NCBI RefSeq assembly: GCF_031764535.1
Contig: NZ_CP134499.1
Span: 3,410,001 to 3,474,000, forward strand
Direction of reading: 5' to 3'
Origin: Pseudomonas sp. SG20056
Lineage (GTDB): Bacteria; Pseudomonadota; Gammaproteobacteria; Pseudomonadales; Pseudomonadaceae
DNA length: 64,000 bases
The position numbers and the translations under genes are program-made. The notes under the pieces were generated by a model. That model was not told where the DNA came from and did no database searches. It was given only the letters and a program-made list of their open reading frames with translations. This document shows positions 1 through 9,695 of this stretch, in pieces (position 1 is the stretch's first letter; each line of letters begins with the position of its first letter).

Positions 1-886
1 TGCCGCGGTGGAAGGTCTTGTCGGTGTCCGGGGTAAAGAAGTGCTCGGTACGCCCGCTGGCGGCGCGGGCCAGGAGCGGGCGCTGTTCGAGAATCGCATC
101 CAGCTCACGGCGATAGTGCGCGGTGATGTTCTTCACGTAACTCATGTCTTTGTAGCGCCCTTCGATCTTGAACGAGCGCACGCCGGCATCGACCAGATGG
201 ATCAGGTTGTCGGTCTGGTTGTTGTCCTTCATCGACAGCAGGTGCTTATCAAACGCCACCACGCGGCCCTGATCGTCCTTCAAGGTGTATGGCAGGCGGC
301 AGGCTTGCGAGCAGTCACCCCGGTTAGCGCTACGGCCGGTTTGCGCGTGGGAGATGTTGCACTGCCCGGAGAAGGCCACACACAGCGCGCCGTGGATAAA
401 GAACTCCACCGCCGAATCGACGTTGCGGCAAATGTTGCTGATTTCTTCCAAGTTCAGCTCGCGGGCCAGCACCAGCTGGGAGAAGCCGGCGTTGTCGAGA
501 AAGCGGGCTTTTTCCAGGGTGCGGATGTCGCACTGGGTACTGGCGTGGATCTCGATGGGCGGCAGGTCCATTTCCATCACGCCCATGTCCTGCACGATCA
601 GCGCATCGATGCCCGCCTCGTAGAGCTGCCAGATCATCTGCCGCGCCGGTTCCAGCTCATCCTCATGGAGGATGGTGTTGAGGGTGACGAACACCCGCGC
701 ATGAAACAGGTGGGCAAACTGCACCAGCTCGGCAATGTCCGCCACACTGTTGCTGGCGTTGTGCCGCGCACCGAAGCCGGGGCCGCCGATATACACGGCA
801 TCGGCGCCGTGCAGGATGGCTTCCTTGGCAATCGCGGTATCACGCGCGGGGCTCAGCAATTCGAGGTGGTGCTTGGGCAGGGACAT
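1..886 (-). CDS. rlhA: 23S rRNA 5-hydroxycytidine C2501 synthase (U32 peptidase-like), 3' part missing
   Basis: N-terminal 295 residues of a U32-family protein; the C-terminal half lies beyond the window. The U32 signature is visible at residues 161-179 (EFFIHGALC...SGQC..S). Four cysteines at about 169, 176, 192 and 196 (DCSQAC) are the likely iron-sulfur ligands known from this family. The pattern GPGFGARHNA near the N-terminus and the long identical-looking stretches to E. coli YdcP favour RlhA, which hydroxylates C2501 of 23S rRNA, over the tRNA enzyme TrhP (YegQ). The ATG at 886 is chosen because the conserved ELLSPAR motif follows within 15 residues. It is divergent from polB, with 151 bases between the starts. 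Assignment to RlhA is from recalled similarity and could not be checked by search. Confidence 0.85.
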   Translation of the reverse strand, partial: MSLPKHHLELLSPARDTAIAKEAILHGADAVYIGGPGFGARHNASNSVADIAELVQFAHLFHARVFVTLNTILHEDELEPARQMIWQLYEAGIDALIVQDMGVMEMDLPPIEIHASTQCDIRTLEKARFLDNAGFSQLVLARELNLEEISNICRNVDSAVEFFIHGALCVAFSGQCNISHAQTGRSANRGDCSQACRLPYTLKDDQGRVVAFDKHLLSMKDNNQTDNLIHLVDAGVRSFKIEGRYKDMSYVKNITAHYRRELDAILEQRPLLARAASGRTEHFFTPDTDKTFHRG

Positions 887-972
887 GGTTTCGCTATCGG
901 GCAGTCAATCAGGCCGAGCATTTTACTCGGAATAGCTGATTTGTCTGTGCCCGCTTGGCAGCCGCACAATAA

Positions 973-988
973 CTGTATAGGCATACAG
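973..988. promoter_or_regulatory. LexA (SOS) box of polB
   Basis: CTGTATAGGCATACAG fits the gammaproteobacterial LexA operator CTGT-N8-ACAG exactly and is close to the ideal alternating AT core. It sits 50 bases before the polB start, where it would cover the promoter. PolB is a classic SOS gene in enterobacteria. A second box of the same form lies before yebG in this window. Confidence 0.85.
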
Positions 989-1037
989 ATAAAGCCTGCG
1001 TAGAATTGCCTCTCAACACAGACCCGAGAGCAACGCG

Positions 1038-3407
1038 GTGGACTTACAACAGGGCTTTCTGCTGACTCGCCACTGGCGTGATACGCCGGCCGGCACGCAG
1101 GTGGAGTTCTGGTTGGCCACCGACAACGGCCCGCGCCTGCTGCGTCTGCCGCTGCAAACCTCGGTGGCCTTTATCCCGGCTGTGCAACGCGAGCAGGCGC
1201 AAGCGCTGCTGGCCAACGAGCGCGGCGTCGAGCTACGCCCGCTGGGCCTCAAGGACTTTCACCTGCGCCCGGTGCTCGGCCTGTATTGCCAACAGCACCG
1301 TACCTTGATGGACCTCGACAAACAGCTGCGCCGCGCTGGCCTGGACGTGTACGAAGCCGATGTGCGACCGCCCGAGCGCTACCTGATGGAGCGCTTTATC
1401 ACCGCCCCCGTGCAGTTCACCGGCACACCCGATGCGACCAATCCCGCCCTGCTGCTGGAGGCGCAGATCAAGCCCTGCGAGGGTTACCGCCCGACGCTCA
1501 AGCTGGCCTCGCTGGATATCGAAACCAATGCCTTTGGTGAGCTGTACTCCATCGCCATTGAAGGCTGCGGCCAGCGCAACGTCTATATGCTTGGCCGCAC
1601 GCCGGAACAACCGCCGCAGGTGGATTTCCAGCTGCACTACTGCGCCAGCCGTGGCGAGCTGCTCGAATGCCTGAACCAGTGGATGGCAGATCATGACCCG
1701 GACGCGATCATTGGCTGGAACCTGGTGCAGTTCGACCTGCGTGTGCTGCACGAACACGCACGTAACCTGGCAATCCCTCTGCGCTTGGGCCGCGATGGCA
1801 GCGAGATGCAATGGCGTGAGCATGGCAGCGGCAACGGCCATTTCTTTTCCGACGCCGCCGGCCGCTTGATCATCGACGGCATCGAGGCGCTGCGTTCGGC
1901 GACCTGGAGCTTTCCCTCGTTCAGCCTGGAAAACGTCGCGCAAACCCTGCTTGGCGAGGGCAAGGATATTGCCACGCCCTACCAGCGCATGGACGAAATC
2001 GACCGCATGTTCCGTGAGGACAAACCGGCTCTGGCGCGCTACAACCTGCGCGATTGCGAACTGGTCACACGGATCTTCGGCAAAACCGCGATCCTCGATT
2101 TCCTGCTGGAGCGCGCCACGGTCACCGGCCTGCCCGCCGACCGTAACGGCGGTTCGGTGGCGGCCTTCGAGCACCTGTATATGCCACTGATGCACCGTCG
2201 CGGTTTTGTCGCACCGAATCTGGGCGATAACCCGCCGCAAGCCAGCCCCGGCGGCTTTGTAATGGAGTCGCAGCCGGGGCTGTATGAGTCGGTGCTGGTG
2301 CTCGACTACAAGAGCCTGTATCCGTCGATTATCCGCAGTTTTCTGATTGACCCGGTGGGGTTGATCGAGGGCCTGCGCCAGCCGGATAGCGCTCACTCCA
2401 TACCGGGTTTTCGCGGCGCGTGCTTCTCCCGCACGCAGCATTGCCTGCCGGCCATAGTTGAGCGCGTATGGCAGGGTCGTGAAGCGGCCAAACGCGAGCA
2501 CAACGCACCACTGTCGCAGGCGCTGAAGATCATCATGAACGCCTTCTACGGCGTGCTCGGCTCCAGCGGTTGCCGTTTTTTCGACACGCGCCTGGCCTCC
2601 TCCATCACCCTGCGCGGCCACGAAATCATGGCCCGCACCCGCGCGCTGATCGAGACCGAAGGCTATGCGGTGATCTACGGCGACACCGACTCCACCTTTG
2701 TCTGGCTCAAGCGCCCGCATGCTGAAGAGGACGCCGCACAGATCGGCCGCGCCCTGGTGGCCAAGGTCAATGCCTGGTGGCGCGATCACTTACGCGATGA
2801 ATACGGCCTGGAAAGCGCCCTGGAGTTGCAGTTTGAAACCCATTACCGGCGCTTTCTGATGCCGACCATTCGCGGCACCGAGGAAGGCAGCAAGAAGCGC
2901 TACGCCGGCCTGATCACCCAGCCTGACGGTGGCCACAAGATGGTCTACAAAGGCCTGGAAACCGTGCGCAGCGACTGGTCGCCGCTGGCCCAGCAATTTC
3001 AGCGCGAGTTGTATGAGCGCATCTTTCTCGGCCAACCCTATCAGGACTATGTGCGTGAATACGTCGAGCGCACCCTGAACGGCGAGCTGGATGAACAACT
3101 GGTCTACCGCAAACGCCTGCGCCGCCTGCTCACCGATTACGAACGCAACGTACCGCCCCATGTGCGCGCCGCACGCCTGGCTGACGAGTTCAATGCCGCC
3201 CACGGCCGCCCGCTGCAATACCAGCGCGGCGGCTGGATCAGCTACGTAATCACCACCGCCGGCCCGCAACCGCTGGAAGCGCGAAGCGCCGCAATCGACT
3301 ACGACCACTACCTGACCCGCCAACTGCAACCGGTGGCAGATGCCATCCTGCCGTTTGTTGAGGATGATTTCGCCACCTTGATCGGCGGGCAACTCGGCTT
3401 GTTCTAG
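1038..3407 (+). CDS. polB: DNA polymerase II (family B)
   Basis: A 789-residue family B DNA polymerase, full length for bacterial Pol II, which carries out translesion and replication-restart synthesis in the SOS response. Exonuclease motifs are intact: DIET at residues 160-163, [10 protein letters not shown] (Exo II) and YNLRDCEL (Exo III). Polymerase motif A is [10 protein letters not shown] from residue 423, motif B is [15 protein letters not shown], and motif C is YGDTDST at 547-553 with the catalytic aspartates. Both proofreading and polymerase activities should therefore be retained. The start is a GTG at 1038, which gives the usual N-terminus. A LexA box lies 50 bases upstream. An AAA ATPase gene follows after 48 bases and may be cotranscribed. 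Confidence 0.97.
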   Translation: MDLQQGFLLTRHWRDTPAGTQVEFWLATDNGPRLLRLPLQTSVAFIPAVQREQAQALLANERGVELRPLGLKDFHLRPVLGLYCQQHRTLMDLDKQLRRAGLDVYEADVRPPERYLMERFITAPVQFTGTPDATNPALLLEAQIKPCEGYRPTLKLASLDIETNAFGELYSIAIEGCGQRNVYMLGRTPEQPPQVDFQLHYCASRGELLECLNQWMADHDPDAIIGWNLVQFDLRVLHEHARNLAIPLRLGRDGSEMQWREHGSGNGHFFSDAAGRLIIDGIEALRSATWSFPSFSLENVAQTLLGEGKDIATPYQRMDEIDRMFREDKPALARYNLRDCELVTRIFGKTAILDFLLERATVTGLPADRNGGSVAAFEHLYMPLMHRRGFVAPNLGDNPPQASPGGFVMESQPGLYESVLVLDYKSLYPSIIRSFLIDPVGLIEGLRQPDSAHSIPGFRGACFSRTQHCLPAIVERVWQGREAAKREHNAPLSQALKIIMNAFYGVLGSSGCRFFDTRLASSITLRGHEIMARTRALIETEGYAVIYGDTDSTFVWLKRPHAEEDAAQIGRALVAKVNAWWRDHLRDEYGLESALELQFETHYRRFLMPTIRGTEEGSKKRYAGLITQPDGGHKMVYKGLETVRSDWSPLAQQFQRELYERIFLGQPYQDYVREYVERTLNGELDEQLVYRKRLRRLLTDYERNVPPHVRAARLADEFNAAHGRPLQYQRGGWISYVITTAGPQPLEARSAAIDYDHYLTRQLQPVADAILPFVEDDFATLIGGQLGLF

Positions 3408-3455
3408 GCACGCCGCGCCGCTAAAAAACCTTCATTAGCTGTCAGGACGACACCC

Positions 3456-4637
3456 ATGCTGCACACCCTCGCCGTCGCCAACTACCGCTCGATCAACAAT
3501 CTGGTGCTGCCGCTGGGCCGCCTCAATCTGGTGACAGGGGCCAATGGCAGCGGCAAATCGAATCTCTATCGCGCCCTGCGCCTGCTGGCGGAAACCGCCC
3601 AGGGCGGCGTGGTCAATGCATTGGCACGCGAAGGTGGGCTGGATTCGACTTTCTGGGCCGGGCCGGAAACCCTCAGCCGGCGCATGCTCAGCGGCGAGGT
3701 GCCTGTGCAAGGCGGCCCGCGCAAGGAGGCTCGGCGCCTGCGTCTGGGTTTTGCCAGCGATGATTTCAGCTATGCCATTTCCCTCGGGCTGCCGGAGTCC
3801 AACTCCGGCGAGAGCCGCGATACTCCCAGCGCCTTCTCCTTGGACCCTGAGATCAAACACGAATGCATCTGGGCTGGCGGTAGCTATCGCCCCGCCTCAC
3901 TGCTAGTGGATCGCGCCGGCGCGATGGTGCGTATGCGTGAGGGGCGCAACTGGCAGGTGATAGCCCAGCACCTGCCAAGCTTCGACAGCCTGTATGAGCA
4001 AATAGCCAATGACCCCGCCTGCCCGGAAGTCTCCCACCTGCGCGAGCATATTCGCCGTTGGCGCTTCTACGATCACTTTCGCAGCGATGCCGAAGCGCCC
4101 GCGCGCCAGCCGCAACTGGGCACCCGTACCCCGGTGCTGCACCACGACGGCCGCGACTTGGCAGCGGCGTTGCAGACCATTCGTGAAATCGGCGATGCCG
4201 CAGCGCTGGATACAGCCATCAGCGACGCCTTCCCCGGCGCACGTGTGCGTATCGACTTTCAACAAGGCGGGCGTTTCGCCGTAGAACTGCAACAGGACGG
4301 CCTGCTGCGGCCGTTGTCGGCCAGCGAACTGTCGGACGGCACCCTGCGCTACCTGCTGCTGGTCGCCGCCCTGCTCACCCCACGGCCGCCATCGCTAATG
4401 GTGCTGAATGAGCCGGAGACCAGCCTGCACCCCGACCTGCTGCCAGCCCTCGGCCGGCTGATCATCGCCGCGTCGCAGCACACCCAGGTCTGGGTGGTAT
4501 CCCATGCCAACCGCCTGATCGCCACCCTGGAGCAACACCCCGAGTGCAACGCCATCGTCCTGGAAAAGCAGCTGGGACAAACCGTGATCCAGGGCCAGGG
4601 CATGCTCGATGAGCCGGCGTGGAAGTGGCCGAGTTAA
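3456..4637 (+). CDS. AAA family ATPase, RecF/OLD-like
   Basis: 393 residues with an ABC/SMC-type ATPase fold. Walker A GANGSGKS lies at residues 28-35. The Walker B/signature part LMVLNEPETSLHPDLLP is near residues 313-328, followed by the switch histidine in VVSHANRL. The N-terminal LxxxNYRSI motif is typical of RecF-, OLD- and AAA_21-type proteins that bind DNA ends or act with nucleases. There is no attached TOPRIM nuclease domain. The gene follows polB by 48 bases and may share its SOS promoter, which would suit a DNA-repair role; that is inference. The ATG follows a weak AGGA ribosome site. Its stop overlaps the stop of the convergent DMT gene in a shared TTAA. Confidence 0.8.
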   Translation: MLHTLAVANYRSINNLVLPLGRLNLVTGANGSGKSNLYRALRLLAETAQGGVVNALAREGGLDSTFWAGPETLSRRMLSGEVPVQGGPRKEARRLRLGFASDDFSYAISLGLPESNSGESRDTPSAFSLDPEIKHECIWAGGSYRPASLLVDRAGAMVRMREGRNWQVIAQHLPSFDSLYEQIANDPACPEVSHLREHIRRWRFYDHFRSDAEAPARQPQLGTRTPVLHHDGRDLAAALQTIREIGDAAALDTAISDAFPGARVRIDFQQGGRFAVELQQDGLLRPLSASELSDGTLRYLLLVAALLTPRPPSLMVLNEPETSLHPDLLPALGRLIIAASQHTQVWVVSHANRLIATLEQHPECNAIVLEKQLGQTVIQGQGMLDEPAWKWPS

Positions 4638-5539
4638 CCCTTGGCGGCCAGGGCAACAGTTGCCGGTAGCGCCTTGGGCTTACGAAACACCAGCACGTTA
4701 CCCAGCATCACCAGCAGCAGGCCGAACAGCGCCGGCGCGGTCCACTGGTAGCCCTCGGCAAACACCGAGATATTCAGCGCCACCACCGGGAACAACACAG
4801 TGCAGTAGGCCGCGCGTTCCGGGCCCATGCGCCCGACCAGGGTCAGGTAGGCGGTAAAACCGATCACCGAACCGGGAATCGCCAGGTACAGCAGAGTGCC
4901 GACGTAACGGGTGTTCCACTCGAAACCGAACGGCGTGCCGCTGACCAGACAGATCGCCACCAGCATCAACGCGCCATACAGCATGCCCCAGGCATTTGTG
5001 GTCAGCGGCTTGAGCCCGGCCTTCTGCTGCAGGCTGGAGAGCATATTGCCCGCGGAGAAACACAGGGTGCCGATCAGCGCCAGGCCGATGCCCAACAGGG
5101 TTTCACGACTGGCCTCCTGCCCGGCCAGTTCCGGCCAGAACAACAGCGCCAGACCGCCCAGCCCCAGCGCGCCGCCGGCCAGTACATTGGCGGCGATCTG
5201 CTGTTTGAAGAACAGCCGCGCATTGATCGCATTCCACAGCGTTGCAGTGGAAAAGATCACCGCCACCAAGCCGCTAGGGATCCACTGGCTGGCGGTGTAG
5301 AAACACATAAAGTTGATACAGAACAGACACAGCCCCTGCGCCAGGCAGATCAGCTGGCCGCGCTTATCGAGTTTCTGTAGGCGGCCGCTGAGCAGCAGCA
5401 CGGCGAACAGCACGGCAGCAGCCAGGGCAAAGCGATAGGCGATGGAAGCAGCAATAGCCACCTCACCCAGTTGCAGCTTGAGGGCGATCCAGGTGGTGCC
5501 CCAGATCAGTACGGTCAACAGATAGAGCGACAGGTTCAT
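4634..5539 (-). CDS. EamA/DMT-family exporter
   Basis: 301 residues with ten predicted hydrophobic segments arranged as two EamA repeats (about residues 5-135 and 150-285); the start LTVLIWGTTWIALK is typical of drug/metabolite transporters. The substrate cannot be told; relatives export amino acids or drugs. The ATG at 5539 has GGGAG 7 bases upstream and is preferred over the adjoining TTG. It lies 70 bases behind arsJ in the same direction and could be read from the ars operon. However, a 21-base motif at 5593-5613, also found before the AraC gene at 12724, suggests its true partner is that AraC regulator (see findings). Confidence 0.85.
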   Translation of the reverse strand: MNLSLYLLTVLIWGTTWIALKLQLGEVAIAASIAYRFALAAAVLFAVLLLSGRLQKLDKRGQLICLAQGLCLFCINFMCFYTASQWIPSGLVAVIFSTATLWNAINARLFFKQQIAANVLAGGALGLGGLALLFWPELAGQEASRETLLGIGLALIGTLCFSAGNMLSSLQQKAGLKPLTTNAWGMLYGALMLVAICLVSGTPFGFEWNTRYVGTLLYLAIPGSVIGFTAYLTLVGRMGPERAAYCTVLFPVVALNISVFAEGYQWTAPALFGLLLVMLGNVLVFRKPKALPATVALAAKG

Positions 5540-5592
5540 CAACAGACTCCCGGTAGATGGTTGAGAGTCTGCGCCTGATCAGGCCTGGCGTT

Positions 5593-5613
5593 CTTGCATA
5601 AACTTGCGCTTTT
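5593..5613 (+). repeat. Left copy of 21-bp direct repeat flanking the ars block (possible AraC operator)
   Basis: Reads CTTGCATAA, then A, then CTTGCGCTTTT. The same 21 bases, with one difference, occur in the same orientation at 12644-12664. Each copy holds two CTTGC half-sites 10 bases apart, one helical turn, as expected for an AraC-type operator. This copy lies between the DMT exporter start and the arsJ stop and includes the first base of that stop. Confidence 0.7.
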
Positions 5614-6842
5614 TACTCCTTCAGACTGATCGCGCGGTGCCGAGGCAGTCCAATGGAGATCAGCGCCGCCAGCAGAACAAAGACCGAGGACACCCACAGG
5701 CATGCCTCCAGGCCATAGGCCTGATACACCCAGCCCGACAGCAGCGTGCCGATCAACCGGCCGAGGGCGTTGGACATGTAATAGAAGCCCACATCCAGCG
5801 ACACGCCGTCTTCCTTGGCGTAGCTGACAATCAGGTAGCTGTGCAGCGAGGAGTTCACCGCAAACAGCGCGCCGAAGACCATCAGCCCGCCGAGCAAGAC
5901 CCACTGCGCCGGCAAATCGCTGCTCAGACCCAGGGCAATGGCGGCGGGAAAACCGGCCAGCACCGCAGCCCAGGCGAATGCCGCGCGGCCATCCGGCAAC
6001 TGGCCGCTGGCCTTGCCGGTGATGGCCGGAGCGAACGATTGCACCATGCCGTAGCCAATCACCCACGCCGCGAGAAAGCCGCCAACCAGCCAGAAATCCC
6101 AGCCAAACACACTGGACAGGTACACCGGCAGCGCCACCACAAACCACACATCGCGGGCGCCGAATAAGAACAAGCGTGCGGCTGACAGTATGTTGATCGC
6201 CCGGCTCTTGGACAAAATGTCGCGAAACTTCGGCTTGGCTTTCGCCTTGCCCAAGTCCTTTTTCAGCAGCAACAGGCTGGCCAGCCAGATCAGCGCCAGC
6301 ACGACGGCCATGGCCAATATCGCACCGGTAAAGCCGAGCAGCGCCAGCAACGCGCCGCCCATAAAGAAGCCCACGCCCTTCAGCGCATTCTTCGAACCGG
6401 TCAGGATCGCCACCCACTTGTACAGCGTGCCCTGCTGACTGTTCGGCACCAGCAGCTTGATCGAGCTTTTCGCGCTCATCTTGTTCAGGTCTTTGGCGAT
6501 ACCAGACAGCGCCTGCGCGCCCATCACCCATGGGATGGTCATCCAGGCCGCGGGCACGGTGAGCATCAGCAACGCCGCCACCTGCAGGCCCAGGCCGATA
6601 TTCATGGTGCGATTCAAGCCCAGCCGCGCGCCCAGATAGCCGCCGACCAGATTAGTGACCACACCGAAAATCTCATAGAACAGAAACAGCGCGGCGATCT
6701 GCAGCGGCGTGTAACCCAGGCTGTGAAAATGCAGCACCACCAGCATGCGCAACGCACCGTCGGTGAGGGTAAAGGCCCAGTAGTTGCCGGTCACCAGCAG
6801 GTATTGGCGCACTTCAGGGGCTAGACGGGATAAGGCGTGCAT
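5613..6842 (-). CDS. arsJ: Organoarsenical efflux MFS transporter ArsJ
   Basis: 409-residue major facilitator with about twelve membrane spans. The sequence, with LTDGALRMLVVLHF near the N-terminus and the conserved LNKMSAKSSIKLL and DVWFVVALPVYL segments, matches ArsJ. ArsJ is known to export 1-arseno-3-phosphoglycerate, which hydrolyses outside the cell to arsenate, so that ArsJ plus a dedicated GAPDH form an arsenate efflux route. The GAPDH gene lies just upstream in the same direction, separated by 245 bases that hold an inverted-repeat element. It is the last recognisable ars gene on this strand. No terminator is seen before the DMT gene. Confidence 0.93.
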   Translation of the reverse strand: MHALSRLAPEVRQYLLVTGNYWAFTLTDGALRMLVVLHFHSLGYTPLQIAALFLFYEIFGVVTNLVGGYLGARLGLNRTMNIGLGLQVAALLMLTVPAAWMTIPWVMGAQALSGIAKDLNKMSAKSSIKLLVPNSQQGTLYKWVAILTGSKNALKGVGFFMGGALLALLGFTGAILAMAVVLALIWLASLLLLKKDLGKAKAKPKFRDILSKSRAINILSAARLFLFGARDVWFVVALPVYLSSVFGWDFWLVGGFLAAWVIGYGMVQSFAPAITGKASGQLPDGRAAFAWAAVLAGFPAAIALGLSSDLPAQWVLLGGLMVFGALFAVNSSLHSYLIVSYAKEDGVSLDVGFYYMSNALGRLIGTLLSGWVYQAYGLEACLWVSSVFVLLAALISIGLPRHRAISLKE

Positions 6843-6876
6843 GTGCTGATTTCCTGATCAATCGCGGTGTCTTTAG

Positions 6877-7081
6877 CCCCTCTCCCCAACCCTCTCCCCA
6901 AAGGGGCGAGGGAGCGGACTTCATGCGGCTTAAAGAAAGCCACGAAATGAAGCGGGAGGCGTAACACTCCCCCTCTCACGCTTGCGGGGCGGTGCGGGGA
7001 AAGCGAAGCACTGCTTCGCCCGCTAACGCGCCCTGAGTTCTGCGAAGGGCTGGGGCGCAGAGCGGGGGTTGGGGGAGAGGG
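6877..7081. repeat. Inverted-repeat-bounded element between GAPDH gene and arsJ
   Basis: The 245-base gap between the two ars genes is bounded by a C-rich block at 6878-6892 (CCCTCTCCCCAACCC) and its near-perfect inverse at 7066-7081 (GGGTTGGGGGAGAGGG). The interior holds further short self-complementary stretches, for example CGAAGCACTGCTTCG near 7003-7017. No open reading frame of note is present. It looks like a non-coding interspersed repeat or MITE-like unit inserted in the operon, but repeat status elsewhere in the genome cannot be seen from here. Confidence 0.55.
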
Positions 7082-7087
7082 CCGCAG

Positions 7088-8089
7088 TTATTGCGCACCC
7101 ACCATCCGCGCCAACTCCACCGCGCGGTTGGCATAGCCCCATTCGTTGTCGTACCAGGCGTAGAGCTTCACCTGGGTGCCGTTGACCACCATGGTCGACA
7201 GCGCATCGATAATCGACGAGCGCGGGTCGGTGCGGTAGTCGATGGACACCAGCGGCCGCGCCTCGTAACCGAGAATACCCTTGAGCGGCCCGTCGGCGGC
7301 GGCCTTAAGCAGTGCGTTGACCTCCTCCACCGAAGTGGCGCGTTCCACCTCGAATACGCAGTCAGTCAACGAGGCATTGGCCAATGGTACGCGCACCGCG
7401 TGGCCGTTGAGCTTGCCGCGCAGCTCGGGGAAGATTTCGGCGATGGCCGTGGCCGAACCGGTGCTGGTGGGGATGAGGCTCATGCCGCTGGCACGGGCAC
7501 GGCGCAGGTCCTTGTGCGGCTGATCAAGGATGCTCTGGGTGTTGGTCAGGTCGTGGATGGTGGTGATCGAGCCGTGGCGGATACCGAGGTTTTCGTGGAT
7601 CACCTTGACCACCGGGGCCAGGCAGTTGGTGGTGCAGGACGCAGCCGTGACGATGCGGTGCTGCGCCGGGTCGAACAGCTGCTGGTTGACGCCCATCACA
7701 ATGTTCAGCGCGCCCTGCTCTTTTACTGGCGCGCAGACCACCACGCGCTTTACGCCTTGGTCGAGGTACGCCTGCAGCACCGCGACAGTTTTCATCTTGC
7801 CACTGGCCTCGATCACCAGATCGCAGCCGCTCCAGTCGGTATCGGCGATAGCCTTGTTGGCCGTGACCTTGATCCGCTTGCCGTCGATCAGGATGCACTC
7901 GCCCTCACTGCTCGCCTCGTGCTGCCAGCGACCGTGCACCGAGTCGAAATTCAGCAGGTGGGCGTGGGTTGCGGCATCGCCAGCCGGGTCGTTGATCTGC
8001 ACAAACTCCAGTTCCGGCCAGCCCCAGGCAGCGCGCAGCGCCAGACGACCGATACGACCAAAACCGTTGATACCTACCTTGATAGCCAT
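7088..8089 (-). CDS. ArsJ-associated glyceraldehyde-3-phosphate dehydrogenase
   Basis: 333-residue GAPDH. The Rossmann motif [10 protein letters not shown] is at residues 6-15, and the catalytic cysteine is C152 in AASCTTNC. The usual SAPSKD strand is replaced by CAPVKEQ, and the segment [15 protein letters not shown] after the active site is shared with ars-linked GAPDHs. In this family arsenate replaces phosphate and the product, 1-arseno-3-phosphoglycerate, is exported by ArsJ. It lies 24 bases behind ynfA in the ars operon. A housekeeping role is less likely because the context is entirely arsenic related. Confidence 0.92.
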   Translation of the reverse strand: MAIKVGINGFGRIGRLALRAAWGWPELEFVQINDPAGDAATHAHLLNFDSVHGRWQHEASSEGECILIDGKRIKVTANKAIADTDWSGCDLVIEASGKMKTVAVLQAYLDQGVKRVVVCAPVKEQGALNIVMGVNQQLFDPAQHRIVTAASCTTNCLAPVVKVIHENLGIRHGSITTIHDLTNTQSILDQPHKDLRRARASGMSLIPTSTGSATAIAEIFPELRGKLNGHAVRVPLANASLTDCVFEVERATSVEEVNALLKAAADGPLKGILGYEARPLVSIDYRTDPRSSIIDALSTMVVNGTQVKLYAWYDNEWGYANRAVELARMVGAQ

Positions 8090-8113
8090 GGACAGACTCT
8101 CTCGTTGAACGGG

Positions 8114-8440
8114 TTAAATATTGCGCGGCGCAAAAATAATGATCGCCATACCGAGCATGGCCACCGCCGCGCCCAGCAGGTCCCAATGGGTCGGGCGAAT
8201 GCCGTCCACCAGCCACAGCCAGATAATCGCCATCGCCACATACACCCCACCGTAAGCGGCATACACACGCCCGGCGGCGGTCGGATGCAGAGTCAGCAGC
8301 CAGGCGAACAGCGCCAGCGATAGAGCTGCCGGCACCAGCAGCCAAATGCTCTTACCCTGCTTGAGCCACAGGTACGGCAGGTAACAGCCGATGATCTCGG
8401 CAAGAGCGGTCAGGGCGAACAGGCCTAGGGTGTTGAGCAT
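8114..8440 (-). CDS. ynfA: YnfA family (UPF0060) small membrane protein
   Basis: 108 residues with four hydrophobic helices, matching YnfA: an [17 protein letters not shown]-terminal helix, [20 protein letters not shown] in the middle, and a C-terminal helix ending FAPRN. YnfA proteins resemble small multidrug-resistance exporters. The ATG at 8440 is preceded by GAGGTGAG and is chosen over an upstream in-frame start. It is 7 bases behind the phosphatase gene and 24 before the GAPDH gene, so it is embedded in the ars operon. Its part in arsenic resistance is not established. Confidence 0.9.
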   Translation of the reverse strand: MLNTLGLFALTALAEIIGCYLPYLWLKQGKSIWLLVPAALSLALFAWLLTLHPTAAGRVYAAYGGVYVAMAIIWLWLVDGIRPTHWDLLGAAVAMLGMAIIIFAPRNI

Positions 8441-8447
8441 GCTCACC

Positions 8448-8942
8448 TCAGTTGCCGAACTGGGTGAGCCAGCCCGCATGGGCCGGATGCTGGATGGCTT
8501 TCGGCCGCAGCGCCTGCACCAGGCTGATGGCCTCGCTGCGGGCGATGCCCAGCTCGATCAGGATGCGCGCGGCAATCAGCCCGGTGCGCCCGGAGCCACC
8601 CTTGCAGTGGATGGCGATGGCCTTGTTGGCCGCCAGCAGCTCATTAATCTGCGCCATGACCACCGGCCAGGCGGCGTCGAAATCCGCCAGTGGCACCTGC
8701 TCGTCGGCCACGGGCAGATGCAGCCAGAGCAAACCTTGCGCGGCGCACAGCGCAGGCAAATCACTGGCGGCATTCTGCGCCAGTTCGGCGTAGGGCATCA
8801 GGGTCAGTACTGCATCCGCACCGGCCTGCTTCAAGGTGTTCAAGGCACTGTCGAGGCTGCTGTCCTTGGTGCCTGGGCACGGCGTGAAAATCAACCGACC
8901 GGGCCGATTAGGAATGCTGAGAATGTCAAAGGGATGGGACAT
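8448..8942 (-). CDS. Dual-specificity/tyrosine phosphatase-like protein of the ars operon
   Basis: 164 residues. The protein-tyrosine-phosphatase loop [10 protein letters not shown] is complete, with nucleophile C113 and R119; an acidic residue for general acid catalysis is likely within [12 protein letters not shown] (residues 78-89). The fold is that of cysteine-based dual-specificity phosphatases rather than the low-molecular-weight ArsC type. It sits between arsH and ynfA with short gaps (18 and 7 bases), so it is part of the ars transcription unit. Its substrate is unknown. A phosphatase or arsenate-ester hydrolase acting with the GAPDH/ArsJ route is conceivable but only inferred. Confidence 0.82.
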   Translation of the reverse strand: MSHPFDILSIPNRPGRLIFTPCPGTKDSSLDSALNTLKQAGADAVLTLMPYAELAQNAASDLPALCAAQGLLWLHLPVADEQVPLADFDAAWPVVMAQINELLAANKAIAIHCKGGSGRTGLIAARILIELGIARSEAISLVQALRPKAIQHPAHAGWLTQFGN

Positions 8943-8960
8943 GCTGGTTGATCCTGAGAA

Positions 8961-9671
8961 TTAAATGGAAGCCTGATTGACCCGTTTGCTCAGCTGCTCA
9001 GCGGATTCCTTGCGCTCGGAATAACGGTCCACTAGGTAGTCCGCCTGGCCGCGCAGCAACAGGGTGAACTTGACCAGTTCCTCCATCACGTCGACCACGC
9101 GGTCGTAATAGGCTGAAGGCTTCATCCGCCCGGCGTCGTCAAATTCGAGAAAGGCCTTGGCCACCGAAGACTGGTTGGGGATGGTGAACATGCGCATCCA
9201 GCGGCCCAGCACGCGCATCTGGTTCAGCGCATTGAAGGATTGCGAGCCGCCGCTGACCTGCATCAGCGCCAGGGTCTTGCCCTGGGTCGGGCGTACCGCG
9301 CCCATGCTCAGGGGAATCCAGTCGATCTGCGACTTGAATACCCCGGTCATCGCACCATGACGCTCCGGCGAGCACCAGACCATGCCCTCGCTCCACAGCA
9401 CCAGCTCACGCAGCTCTTGTACCTTGGGGTGGTCTTCGGGGGCGTCGTCCGGCAGCGGCAGGCCGCTGGGGTTGAAGATGCGCGGTTCGGCGCCGAACTG
9501 CTCAAGCAGACGCGCGGCTTCTTCAGTCAGCAGGCGGCTATAGGAGCGCGCGCGGTTGGAGCCGTACAGCAGCAGGATGCGCGGCTTATGGGTGACGGTG
9601 GGCTGAACCAGCGTGTCCGCCGTGGGAATGTCCAGCAGCTCAGGGACGATATTCGGCAGTTCGGGGCTCAT
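8961..9671 (-). CDS. arsH: Arsenical resistance protein ArsH (NADPH-dependent FMN reductase)
   Basis: 236-residue flavodoxin-like reductase. The FMN phosphate loop [10 protein letters not shown] is at residues 37-46 and the second flavin loop SPERHG near 101-106. ArsH oxidises trivalent organoarsenicals such as methylarsenite to less toxic pentavalent forms and can reduce metals and quinones. The length and the C-terminal [11 protein letters not shown] are those of the family. It lies 24 bases downstream of the arsC-arsR fusion gene and 18 bases before the phosphatase gene, consistent with one ars operon. Confidence 0.95.
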   Translation of the reverse strand: MSPELPNIVPELLDIPTADTLVQPTVTHKPRILLLYGSNRARSYSRLLTEEAARLLEQFGAEPRIFNPSGLPLPDDAPEDHPKVQELRELVLWSEGMVWCSPERHGAMTGVFKSQIDWIPLSMGAVRPTQGKTLALMQVSGGSQSFNALNQMRVLGRWMRMFTIPNQSSVAKAFLEFDDAGRMKPSAYYDRVVDVMEELVKFTLLLRGQADYLVDRYSERKESAEQLSKRVNQASI

Positions 9672-9695
9672 GGCCTTTCTCCAGATAACAGTGGC

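Noticed and set aside
8..1003. Open frame of 331 codons on the plus strand opposite rlhA
   Set aside because: It is a frame shadow of the clear U32-family gene on the minus strand; the translation has no family features.
1233..2789. 518-codon minus-strand frame inside polB
   Set aside because: Lies fully under polB, whose motifs are all intact; GC-rich DNA often leaves such antisense frames open.
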